From Caulobacter sp. BP25 (GTDB lineage Bacteria > Pseudomonadota > Alphaproteobacteria > Caulobacterales > Caulobacteraceae): a DNA stretch of 64,000 nt. Numbering within the stretch: the stretch's first letter is position 1; each line of letters begins with the position of its first letter. Below, piece after piece: positions 45,423 through 55,224 of this stretch. The notes under the pieces were generated by a model. It had not been told where the DNA came from, did no database searches, and saw nothing but the letters and a program-made list of their open reading frames with translations. The stretch is from assembly GCF_002737755.1 (NCBI RefSeq), contig NZ_PEGH01000017.1:372001-436000 (forward strand), given 5' to 3'. Made by a program: the position numbers and the translations under genes.

Positions 45423-47477
45423 TCAGTCCGGAACGCGCGCGCGCAGTTCGGCAAGCCAGGCGTCTGGCGTGGCGTCCGATGGCATCCGCCAGTCGCCACG
45501 CGGCGACAAGGCTCCGCCGGACGAGATCTTGGGCCCGTTCGGTATGGCCGAGCGCTTGAACTGGTTGGCGAAGAAGCGCTTCAGGAAGAGTTCCAGCCAG
45601 CGCTTGATCTCTGGCAGGTCGTAGGCCCGGCGGGCTTTGTCTGGCAGGCCGGCAGGCCAGCCGCCCTTGTTCAGGTCATGCCAGGCGCACCAGGCCAGGA
45701 AGGCGATCTTCGACGGCGCCATGCCGTAGCGGGTCATATAGTAGAGATTGAAGTCCTGCAGGGCGTAGGGGCCAACGAAGCTCTCGGTCGCCTGTACTTC
45801 TTCGCCCGGGATCAGCTCCGGCGAAATCTCGGTGGCGAGGATGTCCTCCAGCAGAGCCGCGGTGCTGGCGTCGACATCGCCGGAATGGGCCACGAAGCGG
45901 ATCAGGTGCTGGATCAGCGTCTTGGGCGCCCCGCAATTGGGGTTGTAGTGACTCATGTGGTCGCCAACGCCATAGGTGCACCAGCCGAGCGCCAGCTCCG
46001 ACAGGTCGCCGGTGCCCACGACCAGGGCGGCGTTGTGGTTGGCCAGGCGAAATAAGTAGTCCGTGCGCAGACCAGCCTGCACGTTCTCGAACGTCACATC
46101 ATAGACCGCCTCGCCCCGCCCGAACGGGTGGTCGAGGTCTTTCAGCATCTGGGTCGCGGCCGGGCGGATGTCGAGCTCGGCGGCGGTCACGCCCATGGCC
46201 TTCATCAACGCCCAGGCGTTGGACTTGGTGCGGTCGGATGTGGCGAAGCCCGGCAAGGTATAGGCCAGAATATTCGCCCGGGGCAGGTCCAGCTGGTCGA
46301 CGGCCTTGGCCGCCACCAGCAGGGCCTGGGTGGAGTCGAGGCCGCCCGAGATGCCGATCACCAGCTTCTTGAGCCCCGAGGCCTCCAGCCGGCGCGCCAA
46401 GCCCTGCACCTGGATGTTGTAGGCCTCATAGCAGTTCTCGCGCAGCTTGGCCGGATCCGACGGCGTGAACGGGAAGCGCTCGATGGCGCGCGCCAAGGCC
46501 AGATCACCCGCTGGCGCCTGGAAGTCGAAAGAGACCACCCGGAAGGGAACCTTGGGCGGCGCCAGGGCCATGGCGTCTCCGAAGCTGCCGACGCGCATCC
46601 GCTCCTGCCGAATCCGTTCGACGTCGACATCGGCGAAGGTCCAGGCCGGGCCAGTGGAGAACCGCGCGGTCTCGGCCAGCAAGGCGCCCATCTCATGAAT
46701 GTCGACATGGCCGTCCCAGGCCAGATCCGTTGAGCTCTCCCCCGCCCCGGCGGCCGAGTAGACATAGGCGGCGATCATCCGCGACGACTGGCTGGCGCAC
46801 AGCAGGCGGCGGGTCTCGGACTTGCCGATGGTGATGTTGCTGGCCGAGAGGTTGAGCAGAATCTCGGCCCCGGCCAGGGCCTGGGCGGTGCTGGGAGGAT
46901 TAGGCGTCCAGACGTCCTCGCAGATCTCAACGCCGACGGTGAACGACGTTGGACCGTTGGCGCGGAACAAGACGTCGGTCCCGAACGGGACATCCTGACC
47001 CGACAGGCTCAGGGTCTTGCCCGCCACGCCAGCGCCCGGCGTGAACCAGCGCCGCTCATAGAACTCGCGGTAGTTGGGCAGGAAGCTCTTGGGAACCGCG
47101 CCCAGGATCTTGCCGCTGTGGATCGCAATGGCGGTGTTGTAGAGCCGGCCCGCGTCGCGAAGCGGCGCGCCGACCACGATCATCGGCGAGAGCTTGCGGC
47201 TCTCCTGAGCCAGGGTCGCGATCGCCGCTTCGACGGCGTCCAGCAGGACCTCTTGCTGCAGGAGGTCGTCGATCGTGTAGCCGGTCAGGCCCAGCTCGGG
47301 GAACACGATCACGGCGACGCCCGCGTCATGCGCTTCACGAGCCAAGGCCAGAACGCTCTGGGCGTTCACAGCGGGATCGGCCAACTTCACCTTCGGTACG
47401 GCCGTGGCCACCCGGACAAAGCCGTGGCGGTAGGGCGAGAAGAACGACGGATTACCCAAGCGACCGGCCTTTCCCAT
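45423..47477 (-). CDS. nadE: Glutamine-dependent NAD+ synthetase
   Basis: 684 residues. Amidates nicotinic acid adenine dinucleotide to NAD+. The N-terminal nitrilase-type glutaminase domain has Glu in [10 protein letters not shown], Lys in [13 protein letters not shown] and Cys in [11 protein letters not shown]. The C-terminal synthetase has the ATP loop [15 protein letters not shown] and the [20 protein letters not shown] region. Ammonia is passed between the sites in this enzyme type. It is divergent from transketolase; a perfect 9-bp dyad lies 11 bases before its start codon. Confidence 0.97.
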   Translation of the reverse strand: MGKAGRLGNPSFFSPYRHGFVRVATAVPKVKLADPAVNAQSVLALAREAHDAGVAVIVFPELGLTGYTIDDLLQQEVLLDAVEAAIATLAQESRKLSPMIVVGAPLRDAGRLYNTAIAIHSGKILGAVPKSFLPNYREFYERRWFTPGAGVAGKTLSLSGQDVPFGTDVLFRANGPTSFTVGVEICEDVWTPNPPSTAQALAGAEILLNLSASNITIGKSETRRLLCASQSSRMIAAYVYSAAGAGESSTDLAWDGHVDIHEMGALLAETARFSTGPAWTFADVDVERIRQERMRVGSFGDAMALAPPKVPFRVVSFDFQAPAGDLALARAIERFPFTPSDPAKLRENCYEAYNIQVQGLARRLEASGLKKLVIGISGGLDSTQALLVAAKAVDQLDLPRANILAYTLPGFATSDRTKSNAWALMKAMGVTAAELDIRPAATQMLKDLDHPFGRGEAVYDVTFENVQAGLRTDYLFRLANHNAALVVGTGDLSELALGWCTYGVGDHMSHYNPNCGAPKTLIQHLIRFVAHSGDVDASTAALLEDILATEISPELIPGEEVQATESFVGPYALQDFNLYYMTRYGMAPSKIAFLAWCAWHDLNKGGWPAGLPDKARRAYDLPEIKRWLELFLKRFFANQFKRSAIPNGPKISSGGALSPRGDWRMPSDATPDAWLAELRARVPD

Positions 47478-47487
47478 CTGATGTCCA

Positions 47488-47512
47488 CCTTATGCTGAAA
47501 ATGAGCATAAGG
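47488..47512. promoter_or_regulatory. Perfect 9-bp dyad upstream of nadE
   Basis: CCTTATGCT at 47488-47496 and AGCATAAGG at 47504-47512 are exactly complementary around GAAAATG. It starts 11 bases upstream of nadE in the nadE-tkt gap. It may be an operator for a dimeric regulator or a hairpin in the nadE leader. Confidence 0.5.
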
Positions 47513-47670
47513 CGCGATCCCGCTATAACGCCTGTAGAGCCTGTTGCATAGCGTCCACGGCGGGCGTTCGGCGCCCGGATTATGCCCCTGTCGCGGGTTG
47601 ACCCCTCCGGGTTCCCATGCGACTGCGCCGATCGCGCAGCCCTGCAAAACAAAGACAAGACGGAACTTCC

Positions 47671-49632
47671 ATGCCCGTTTCGCCCATCAAGATGGCCGAC
47701 GCGATCCGCGTCCTTTCCATGGACGCGGTGCACAAGGCCAAGTCCGGACACCAAGGCATGCCGATGGGCATGGCCGACGTGGCGACCGTGCTGTGGAGCA
47801 AGTTCCTCAAGTTTGACGCCAGCAAGCCCGACTGGGCCGACCGCGACCGCTTCGTGCTGTCGGCAGGCCACGGCTCGATGCTGATCTATTCCCTGCTTCA
47901 CCTGACCGGCTTCAAGGCCGTGACGATGAAGGAGATCGAGAACTTCCGTCAGTGGGGCTCGCTGACCCCCGGCCACCCGGAAGTCCATCACACGCCCGGC
48001 GTCGAGACCACCACCGGCCCGCTGGGCCAGGGCCTGGCCACCGCCGTCGGCATGGCGATGGCCGAAGCCCATCTGGCCGCGCGCTTTGGCCATGACCTCG
48101 TCGACCACCGCACCTGGGTGATCGCCGGCGACGGCTGCCTGATGGAAGGCGTCAGCCACGAGGCCATCAGCATCGCCGGTCGCCTGAAGCTCTCCAAGCT
48201 GACGGTGCTATTCGACGACAACAACACCACGATCGACGGCGAGGCGACGATCTCCGAGACCGGCGACCAGGTCGCGCGCTTCAAGGCCGCCGGCTGGGCC
48301 GTGAAGGTCGTCGACGGCCACGACCACGGCAAGATCGCCGCCGCCCTGCGCTGGGCGACCAAGCAGGATCGCCCCACGATGATCGCGTGCAAGACGCTGA
48401 TCTCGAAGGGCGCGGGCCCCAAGGAAGGCGACCCCCACAGCCACGGCTACACCCTGTTCGACGACCAGATCAAAGCCGCCCGCGAGGCGATGGGCTGGGA
48501 CGCCGCGCCGTTCACGGTGCCCGACGACATCGCCAAGGCCTGGAAGAGCGTCGGCCGTCGCGGCGGCAAGGTCCGCAAGGCCTGGGAAGCCAAGCTCGCC
48601 GCCTCGATCAACGCCAGCGACTTCAAGCGCGCCATGGCTGGCGAACTGCCCGCCAACGCCTTCGAGGCCCTGGACGCCCATGTCGCCAAGGCCATCGAGA
48701 CCAAACCGGTCAACGCCACCCGCGTCCACTCCGGCTCGGCCCTGGATCAGCTGATCCCGGCCATCCCCGAGATGATCGGCGGCTCGGCCGACCTGACCGG
48801 CTCGAACAACACCCTGGTCAAGGGCATGGGCGCATTCGACACGCCTGACTACAAGGGCCGCTACGTCCACTACGGCGTGCGTGAGTTCGGCATGGCCGCG
48901 GCCATGAACGGCATGTCGCTGCATGGCGGCGTGATCCCGTATTCGGGCACCTTCCTGGCCTTCGCCGACTACAGCCGCGCGGCCATCCGCCTGGGCGCCC
49001 TGATGGAAGCCCGCGTCATCCACGTGATGACCCACGATTCCATCGGCCTGGGCGAGGACGGCCCGACCCACCAACCGGTGGAACAGGTCGCCTCCCTGCG
49101 CGCCATTCCCAACCTCTTGGTCTTCCGACCTGCCGACGCGGTGGAAGCCGCCGAGTGCTGGAAGGTCGCCCTACAGCAGGCCCGCACCCCGTCGGTGATG
49201 ACCCTGTCGCGCCAGAAGACCCCGCACGTGCGCACCCAAGGCGGCGACCTGTCGGCCAAGGGCGCCTATGAGCTCCTTCCCGCCGAGGGCGGCGAGGCGC
49301 AGGTCACGATCTTCGCCTCGGGTACCGAGGTCGGCATCGCCGTGGCCGCGCGCGACATCCTGCAGGCCAAGGGCAAGCCGACCCGCGTCGTCTCCACCCC
49401 CTGCTGGGAGCTGTTCGACAAGCAGGACGCCGCCTACCAGGCCGCCGTCATCGGCAAGGCCCCGGTCCGCGTGGCCGTCGAGGCTGGCATCAAGATGGGC
49501 TGGGAGCGCTTTATCGGCGAGACCGGCAAGTTCGTCGGCATGAAGAGCTTCGGCGCCTCCGCGCCTTTCGAGGTGCTCTACCAGAAGTTCGGCATCACCG
49601 CCGAAGCCGTCGCACAAGCGGCGCTGAGCTAA
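47671..49632 (+). CDS. tkt: Transketolase
   Basis: 653 residues from the ATG at 47671 (upstream frame has no support). Moves two-carbon units in the pentose phosphate pathway using thiamine diphosphate. Recognised by GHQGMPMGMADVA, LSAGHGSMLIYSLLHLTG, the ThDP motif GDGCLMEGVSHEA through DDNNTTIDG, and in the second half RYVHYGVREFGMAAAMNGM and HDSIGLGEDGPTHQPVE. The protein is full length. It is divergent from nadE and converges on an OprB-like porin, with a shared hairpin at the junction. Confidence 0.97.
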   Translation: MPVSPIKMADAIRVLSMDAVHKAKSGHQGMPMGMADVATVLWSKFLKFDASKPDWADRDRFVLSAGHGSMLIYSLLHLTGFKAVTMKEIENFRQWGSLTPGHPEVHHTPGVETTTGPLGQGLATAVGMAMAEAHLAARFGHDLVDHRTWVIAGDGCLMEGVSHEAISIAGRLKLSKLTVLFDDNNTTIDGEATISETGDQVARFKAAGWAVKVVDGHDHGKIAAALRWATKQDRPTMIACKTLISKGAGPKEGDPHSHGYTLFDDQIKAAREAMGWDAAPFTVPDDIAKAWKSVGRRGGKVRKAWEAKLAASINASDFKRAMAGELPANAFEALDAHVAKAIETKPVNATRVHSGSALDQLIPAIPEMIGGSADLTGSNNTLVKGMGAFDTPDYKGRYVHYGVREFGMAAAMNGMSLHGGVIPYSGTFLAFADYSRAAIRLGALMEARVIHVMTHDSIGLGEDGPTHQPVEQVASLRAIPNLLVFRPADAVEAAECWKVALQQARTPSVMTLSRQKTPHVRTQGGDLSAKGAYELLPAEGGEAQVTIFASGTEVGIAVAARDILQAKGKPTRVVSTPCWELFDKQDAAYQAAVIGKAPVRVAVEAGIKMGWERFIGETGKFVGMKSFGASAPFEVLYQKFGITAEAVAQAALS

Positions 49633-49641
49633 GCTCCGGAT

Positions 49642-49665
49642 GGGGTGGCGTCAGAACGCCACCCC
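49642..49665. terminator. Hairpin at the tkt-porin junction
   Basis: Perfect 9-bp stem GGGGTGGCG/CGCCACCCC with a 6-base loop. It begins ten bases after the tkt stop and contains the porin stop codon. There is no T tract on either strand, so it may slow rather than end transcription. Confidence 0.4.
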
Positions 49666-50838
49666 GAACCGCACGGTGGCGATCAGGGCGTGGCCGACCC
49701 CGCTATCGGCGCCTGGGTTCCGGACATATTGCAGGTCCGGCTGGATGGTGACGGATCCGATCTTGTCGGAATACGTGACTTCGATCGCGCTCTCGGCGCG
49801 CGTGAGATGCTGACCTTCGTCGAAGGCGTTGGCCCTGAACTTACTGGTCAGGAAGGCCTGGTTCACGCCGATCGAGAAGGCGCTGTCGGGGCGGCTTTTA
49901 AAGATGTGCTCGACCAGAAGGCCGGCTTGCCAGCCGCCCTTGAACGCCGTGGTATCGCCGTCGGATAGGCCTAGCCGCGCGAAGGCGGTCGTCTTGCGCA
50001 TGGCGTTTTCGCTATCACCGATTAGCTGCCGCTCAAGCAACACATAGGCGCCCTGCGCCGTCCGAGAGACGGGATAGCCGGCGGACGTGAGATCGCGGAT
50101 GTCGGCCTGCTTCTTGGTATAGCGCCAAGCGCCGAAGGCCACCTTGCCCCGCCCTTGCCAGCCTGCTTCCGCGATCGCCAACAACCCGTGTTCAAACCGG
50201 GTGCAGACACCACCGGGGTCACCCAGCACGCCCGCGTCCGCGTTGATCACGGCCGCCTGAACATAGACGTTCTCGTTGGGCGTCCAGCGCCCGCGTACGG
50301 ATAGGGCTGTCGATGGAAAGATGGACGGTCCGTTGGGGCCGGTCGCCGCCAACTCCGAGCCAATGCCGAAAGCCGGCGCCAGCAAAAGGCCCGCGCTGTC
50401 GTTGGCGTAGAATTCGCTGTTCAGGTCGTAGAGACCCACCAGCACCGAGCCCTTGTCGCCAAAACTTTGCTCGACCCAGGCTTCGAAAAGGCGGGCCCGT
50501 TGACGGGCGACCTCGATGTTGTCGACGCCCTGCAGCGTGCCGGCGTCATCGTTCGGCATGGCGCCGCTGTTGTTCAGGAAAAGGACATGCGCCCTGGCGC
50601 TCTTCCAGCCCACCGCCTTCTCCAGATCGACGTCCGCGCCGAGCTGCAGGTCGTCAAGCACCCGGCTGCGCTTGGCGAGGCCCCCGCTGACCACGCCGGC
50701 GACATCCAGGCTGTAGCCGCCACTAAAGGTGACGGACGAAGCCGCTCGCTCCTCGGCCCGGGCGGGCGCGACGGCGATCGCCAGCGATGCGGAAATGATC
50801 GCTCCGACCTGGAGCGCGACGTGTAGACCCTGGCGCAT
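49651..50838 (-). CDS. OprB-family outer-membrane porin
   Basis: 395 residues with a signal peptide (cleavage after APARA near residue 28). The body is rich in alternating hydrophobic beta strands and ends in RFGVAF, the aromatic C-terminus that outer-membrane beta-barrels need for assembly. Segments such as LFEAWVEQSFGDKGSVLVGLYDLNSEFYANDSAG and RGRWTPNENVYVQAAVIN fit the carbohydrate-selective OprB family. Likely a sugar-uptake pore; substrate unknown. It converges on transketolase. Confidence 0.85.
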   Translation of the reverse strand: MRQGLHVALQVGAIISASLAIAVAPARAEERAASSVTFSGGYSLDVAGVVSGGLAKRSRVLDDLQLGADVDLEKAVGWKSARAHVLFLNNSGAMPNDDAGTLQGVDNIEVARQRARLFEAWVEQSFGDKGSVLVGLYDLNSEFYANDSAGLLLAPAFGIGSELAATGPNGPSIFPSTALSVRGRWTPNENVYVQAAVINADAGVLGDPGGVCTRFEHGLLAIAEAGWQGRGKVAFGAWRYTKKQADIRDLTSAGYPVSRTAQGAYVLLERQLIGDSENAMRKTTAFARLGLSDGDTTAFKGGWQAGLLVEHIFKSRPDSAFSIGVNQAFLTSKFRANAFDEGQHLTRAESAIEVTYSDKIGSVTIQPDLQYVRNPGADSGVGHALIATVRFGVAF

Positions 50839-50978
50839 CCTGATCCTCGGCCTCGACCTGTGGCGCGATGAGGATGCTAGGCGCCGACCCCGGCGATCTT
50901 GTTAAGGATACCTGTGACGTGTCGTCGCGGGCGATGGCCGCCGCGAGGTTGAAGCCAGGCTAACTCTCAGAAGGTCCT

Positions 50979-51054
50979 TGGTGGAGCCGAGGGGAATCGA
51001 ACCCCTGACCTCCTCATTGCGAACGAGGCGCTCTACCATCTGAGCTACGGCCCC
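50979..51054 (-). tRNA. tRNA-Ala (anticodon CGC)
   Basis: 76 bases with encoded ACCA. Acceptor arm GGGGCCG/CGGCTCC; anticodon arm CCTCG/TGAGG with loop TTCGCAA giving CGC; T arm GAGGGG-type with TTCGATT, all intact. It reads GCG alanine codons. Differs from the tRNA-Ala(GGC) at 20717 mainly in the anticodon arm. Confidence 0.95.
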
Positions 51055-51065
51055 AAGGAGCGGCG

Positions 51066-51094
51066 GAGATACGGCCCCAGGGGCGTCTCGTCAA
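51066..51094 (-). promoter_or_regulatory. Candidate promoter of tRNA-Ala(CGC)
   Basis: TTGACG at 51089-51094 on the minus strand is a perfect -35 element, followed 17 bases later by GTATCT as a weak -10. The tRNA begins at 51054, so the leader would be very short. Confidence 0.45.
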
Positions 51095-51167
51095 GCGGGG
51101 TTGTAACAGCGCCTTGTCAGCACCGTTCAGGCGGGGCAAGAAGCTTTTGCGTCTAGACGGAAAACCC

Positions 51168-51482
51168 ATGGCCCCGATCATCCATCTCGTCTTCTTCATC
51201 ATCAGCGCGCTGGTGGACCTACTTTGGTGGGCCATCGTCATCTCGGCGATCCTGAGCTGGCTTTTCGCGTTCGAGGTGATCAATCGCCGAAACCAATTCG
51301 TCTATAATGTCGCCACCGTGCTGGATCGGATCACCGACCCGATCCTGCGCCCGTTCCGTCGCTTCATCCCGACGATTGGTGGCGTCGATATCAGCCCGAT
51401 CATCGTGCTGTTGCTGTTGCGCGGCGTCCAGATTTTCATCCTGCCCGCCCTTGAGGCGGCCCTGATCGGCCCCTTTGGCTGA
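51168..51482 (+). CDS. YggT-family membrane protein
   Basis: 104 residues from the ATG at 51168. Two hydrophobic halves (HLVFFIISALVDLLWWAIVISAILSWLF and ISPIIVLLLLRGVQIFILPAL) flank the family motif TDPILRPFRRFIP. YggT proteins are inner-membrane proteins found beside division, cofactor and translation genes; their function is not established. The next gene (DUF167/YggU) overlaps its end by eight bases, the usual yggT-yggU pairing. Confidence 0.92.
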   Translation: MAPIIHLVFFIISALVDLLWWAIVISAILSWLFAFEVINRRNQFVYNVATVLDRITDPILRPFRRFIPTIGGVDISPIIVLLLLRGVQIFILPALEAALIGPFG

Positions 51483-51759
51483 GCTCCTTTCGGTCAGGCT
51501 AACACCCCGCGGCGGTCGTGACGCGATCGAGGGCTGGGCGCTCGACTCCGAGCATCGGCCCTATCTTAAGGTCCGTGTCGCCAGCCCGCCGGTAGACGGG
51601 GCCGCCAACGCGGCCCTGATCGCCTTCCTGGCCAAGACCCTCAAAATCCCCCGGTCGGCCGTAACACTGGCGTCCGGCGAGGCCGCGCGGATCAAGCGTC
51701 TGGAACTGGAAGGCGTCGACGCGGCGGATCTCGCCCGCGCCTTTGGGCCAAGGCCTTGA
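51475..51759 (+). CDS. DUF167/YggU-family protein
   Basis: 94 residues starting with TTG inside the last codons of the YggT gene. The family pattern is plain: LSVRLTPRGGRDAIEGW, YLKVRVASPPVDGAANAALIAFLAKTLKIP and SGEAARIKRLELEG. It has a small alpha-beta fold of unknown function. The overlap suggests translational coupling with YggT. The frame ends 147 bp before the hybrid kinase gene. Confidence 0.92.
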   Translation: MAELLSVRLTPRGGRDAIEGWALDSEHRPYLKVRVASPPVDGAANAALIAFLAKTLKIPRSAVTLASGEAARIKRLELEGVDAADLARAFGPRP

Positions 51760-51906
51760 AAGCGCGGCGCCTGATCGTAGCACACACGATGCACGGCGGG
51801 GCTCCTTTTTGGGCCAAGCCATTGATGAACCATATTTCTTTTCACACCCTCTTAGCCCTTCGGACCTAAGCTCCGCTCCGAGGCCTCCAGCAAGGCCTTC
51901 TCGGGA

Positions 51907-53685
51907 ATGGCGCTGATGGGCGCGACAGGGGAGAGACGGCGGACCGCTCACGCGCTGGCTTCACGGCGCGCGAATACGTCCCTACGCCTGATCGCAGCCT
52001 TCGCGATCGCCTTGATCCTCGACGTCTTCATAGACCTGCATGGCGTATGGCTGTGGGCCGCGATCTACGCCGCCCTGCAGTTCGTCGAGCCCTGGGTGTC
52101 CACCTGGATCCGACAGCAATCGGAACGCGCCCAGACGGTCTGGCGGCGCTTGAGCTCAACAGCGCTTCCGTTCGTGACGTCCGCCGTCTTCGGCTTCATT
52201 TCCCTGCCGCTATTCGCCTCCCAGGCGCGCTTCGCCCCGACCTTAGGAGGCATGTTGCTAGCGGGAGCTTTGCTGAACGTGGTGGTGATCAATAGCAGCC
52301 AGCGTTCCGCGATCATCTCCGCCGCGACGCCCTACGTCCTCTATCTGTTGATCGTTCCGCTGGTGGCGCGGGCGGCCAACCCTGGGTCACCCTTGGCCAA
52401 CGCTCTGTGGTTTGGCGCCTTGCTGCTGATCGCGACGGTCACGATCGCGGCCTATACCCTGCACACCGCGCTCAAGGCTGCGGCCAAGGCCAAAGACGAG
52501 GCCGAGCGGAGGCGGCATGAAGCGGAAGAAGCCGTCGCGGCCAAGTCGGCGTTCGTGGCCATGATTAGCCACGAGCTACGCACGCCGATCAGCGCCATTC
52601 TGGCCGGCGCGGCCCGCTTGCACGGCGAGGCTCAGGACACCAGCGCGAAGGTCCAAGCCCAGCTGATCGCTGACGCGGGTGGGCTCATGCGGAGCCTGCT
52701 GAACGACTTGCTGGACTTCTCGCGCCTGGAAGCCGGACGCATGTCGGTCGAGAAAGCGCCCTTCAACCTCCGTCAGACCATCGCGGATACCGTGCGGCTC
52801 TGGAGACCCGAAGCGACGCGCAAGGGTCTGCGCCTGCGGGTCAAGGGCGCCGCGGCGTTGCCGCGCTGGGTGGCGGGCGACGCCATGCGCCTCCGGCAAG
52901 TCCTGAACAACCTCCTGTCCAACGCGCTCAAGTTCACGACCCGCGGCGAGATAACGGTCAGTCCCCGTGCTCAAGTCGAGGGGTCGATGGTCCTGCTGTC
53001 GATCGAGGTGGCGGACACAGGCCCCGGCATACCGGAAGACTCGCTTTCTCGGCTGTTCACGCCCTTCGAGCAGCTCAGCGACGCCATCGCCCGTCATCAT
53101 GGAGGCTCTGGGCTGGGGCTTGTCATCAGCCGTGAATTGGCGCGCCTGATGGGTGGAGACCTATCGGCGAGCAGCCCGCCCAGCGGCGGGGCCCAGTTCA
53201 CCCTCAGCGCCAAGCTGGAGATCGCCGAAGCGCCGGCGGACGCGTCCGCAGCGGCGCCCATCGCCGATCTACGGGTGCTGGTGGTCGACGATCACCTCGT
53301 CAATCGTCGCGCACTTGAACTGGTGCTGGAACCCTTGGGCGTCCGCGCGACGCTGGCCGAATCCGCCGAGCAAGCTCTCGAAATGCTTCAGTCGGAGGTG
53401 TTCGACGTGGTTCTGATGGACGTCTACATGCCCGGCATGGACGGGCGCGCCGCCACCCGAATCCTACGCGCGAGCACGGGACCCAACCAAAATGCGCCTG
53501 TGATCGCCGTCACCGCCTCGGCGACTTCGGAGGACTGGGAAGCTTGCGTCGCCGCCGGGATGAACGACCGCGTATCCAAGCCGATCGACCCGTTCCAGCT
53601 CTACGCCGCCTTGGCGCGCACCCCGCCGGTCTCGTCGGCGGACTCTATGGACACGCGATCCGCCGCCGAGAGGACGTTGGGTTAG
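51907..53685 (+). CDS. Hybrid sensor histidine kinase with receiver domain
   Basis: 592 residues. The N-terminal third has several hydrophobic segments (from about 25 to 190) and no large periplasmic domain, so the signal is probably sensed in or near the membrane. A short coiled coil (AKAKDEAERRRHEAEEAVAAK) leads to the HisKA box with phospho-acceptor His222 in MISHELRTPI, then the ATPase boxes NLLSNALKF, VADTGPGIP and GGSGLGLVIS. A receiver at the C-terminus has the acceptor Asp505 in VLMDVYMPGMDG. No response regulator or phosphotransferase gene is nearby, so partners are unknown. Confidence 0.93.
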   Translation: MALMGATGERRRTAHALASRRANTSLRLIAAFAIALILDVFIDLHGVWLWAAIYAALQFVEPWVSTWIRQQSERAQTVWRRLSSTALPFVTSAVFGFISLPLFASQARFAPTLGGMLLAGALLNVVVINSSQRSAIISAATPYVLYLLIVPLVARAANPGSPLANALWFGALLLIATVTIAAYTLHTALKAAAKAKDEAERRRHEAEEAVAAKSAFVAMISHELRTPISAILAGAARLHGEAQDTSAKVQAQLIADAGGLMRSLLNDLLDFSRLEAGRMSVEKAPFNLRQTIADTVRLWRPEATRKGLRLRVKGAAALPRWVAGDAMRLRQVLNNLLSNALKFTTRGEITVSPRAQVEGSMVLLSIEVADTGPGIPEDSLSRLFTPFEQLSDAIARHHGGSGLGLVISRELARLMGGDLSASSPPSGGAQFTLSAKLEIAEAPADASAAAPIADLRVLVVDDHLVNRRALELVLEPLGVRATLAESAEQALEMLQSEVFDVVLMDVYMPGMDGRAATRILRASTGPNQNAPVIAVTASATSEDWEACVAAGMNDRVSKPIDPFQLYAALARTPPVSSADSMDTRSAAERTLG

Positions 53686-53723
53686 GTGGGAGCGGTCAAG
53701 CCGGATCGAACGGGTCCTCGCCC

Positions 53724-54152
53724 CTATGATCTGGGAGCTTTAGAGGCCTCAAGTCGTATCGCTAGACGCTGTGTCAGGCGATCCTTCTCTTTCAGCTCAC
53801 ATTCCCAGACCGTCTCCACGGCCCAGCCGCCGACGGCCAGGGCCTGAGCGGCCTTCTCGTCGCGCGCTCTGTTACGGGCGACCTTGGCCAGCCAATAGTC
53901 GCGGTTGGCTTGCGGGATTCTCGCGCCCCGCTGGCAGTCGTGGCCGTGCCAGAAGCAACCATGGACGAATACGACCAGCCGGCGCCCCGGCATGACGATA
54001 TCGGGATTTCCAGGCAGGTCCTTCCGATGCAGGCGGTAGCGCGCGCCAAGCTGGGTCAGGATATGGCGGACCGCCCTTTCCGGCGAGGTATCCTTGCTCC
54101 TGACCCGCGCCATGACGGCAGAGCGCTTTTCCTTGTCGTAGACGTCGGTCAA
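53724..54152 (-). CDS. vsr: Very short patch repair endonuclease
   Basis: 142 residues from the TTG at 54152. Vsr nicks at T-G mismatches left when 5-methylcytosine is deaminated. Recognised by DVYDKEKRSAVMARVRSKDTSPE at the start, GNPDIVMPGRRLVVFVHGCFWHGHDC (metal Asp and catalytic and zinc residues) and IPQANRDYWLAKVARNRARD. It lies 13 bp downstream of cysK and two genes from a cytosine-C5 methylase. Presumably it protects the methylase target sites. Confidence 0.94.
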   Translation of the reverse strand: MTDVYDKEKRSAVMARVRSKDTSPERAVRHILTQLGARYRLHRKDLPGNPDIVMPGRRLVVFVHGCFWHGHDCQRGARIPQANRDYWLAKVARNRARDEKAAQALAVGGWAVETVWECELKEKDRLTQRLAIRLEASKAPRS

Positions 54153-54165
54153 GCGCCCACCGGCT

Positions 54166-55152
54166 CTACAGCCCTTCGAACAACGCCGTCGACAGGTAGC
54201 GCTCAGCGAAGCTGGGGATGATCGTGACGATCGTCTTGCCCTTGTACTCGTCGCGCAGGGCCAGATCGAAGGCGGCGACCAGCGCCGCGCCGGAGCTGAT
54301 GCCGACCGGCAGACCCTCGATAGCCGCCGCGCGGCGGGCCATGGCGAAGGCGTCATCGTTGCTGACCTGGACGATATCGTCGATGACGCCACGGTCCAGA
54401 ACGCCCGGCACAAAACCAGCGCCAATACCTTGAATTTTATGCGGCCCCGGGGCGCCGCCGGATAGGACGGGCGAGGCCTCTGGCTCCACCGCCACCATCT
54501 TCAGCGAAGGCTTGCGGGCCTTCAGCACCTGGCCCACGCCGGTGATCGTCCCGCCGGTGCCAACACCCGAAACCACGGCGTCCACGGCGCCGGCGGTATC
54601 GTTCCAGATTTCCTCCGCCGTCGAGACCCGGTGAATCAGCGGATTGGCGCCGTTCTCAAACTGCTGCGGCATGACCGCGCCGGGCGTGGCCTCGATCAGC
54701 TCCTGGGCGCGGGCGACGGCGCCGCGCATCCCCTTCTCGGCCGGAGTCAGCTCCAGCTTAGCGCCCAGCAACAGCAACATCTTGCGGCGCTCGATCGACA
54801 TGCTCTCCGGCATGACGAGGGTCAGCTTGTAGCCTTTGGCCGCCGCGACGAAGGCCAGGGCGATGCCGGTATTGCCGCTGGTCGGTTCAACGATCGTGGA
54901 GCCCGGCTTCAGGATGCCCTGGGCTTCGAGAGACTCGATCATCGAGACCCCGATCCGGTCCTTGACCGAGCTGATCGGATTGAAGAACTCCAGCTTGGCC
55001 AGCACCTCGCCCTTGGGCTTCAACTCGGCGGACAGACGCGGCAGGCGCACCAGGGGGGTGTCGCCGATCGTGTCGATGATCGAGTCATAAATCTTGCCGC
55101 GACCCGCGCGCTTGAAGCGGGCGGCGTCATAGAGGGAGGAAGCGTCGTCCAT
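54166..55152 (-). CDS. cysK: Cysteine synthase (O-acetylserine sulfhydrylase)
   Basis: 328 residues. Makes cysteine from O-acetylserine and sulfide with PLP. The PLP lysine is in [11 protein letters not shown], the substrate loop is [12 protein letters not shown], and the phosphate loop is [12 protein letters not shown]. Length is normal. It lies between the C5 methylase gene (72 bp upstream) and vsr (13 bp downstream), all on the same strand, so the repair gene may be cotranscribed with it. CysM versus CysK cannot be settled with certainty, but the sequence is CysK-like. Confidence 0.93.
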   Translation of the reverse strand: MDDASSLYDAARFKRAGRGKIYDSIIDTIGDTPLVRLPRLSAELKPKGEVLAKLEFFNPISSVKDRIGVSMIESLEAQGILKPGSTIVEPTSGNTGIALAFVAAAKGYKLTLVMPESMSIERRKMLLLLGAKLELTPAEKGMRGAVARAQELIEATPGAVMPQQFENGANPLIHRVSTAEEIWNDTAGAVDAVVSGVGTGGTITGVGQVLKARKPSLKMVAVEPEASPVLSGGAPGPHKIQGIGAGFVPGVLDRGVIDDIVQVSNDDAFAMARRAAAIEGLPVGISSGAALVAAFDLALRDEYKGKTIVTIIPSFAERYLSTALFEGL

Positions 55153-55224
55153 CGGAACACCTCGGAGCCTTGGGGTTGCGGGAAGCGGCGCACCCTAGCC
55201 CCCTATCCCTCGGCTGTCAGGAGG

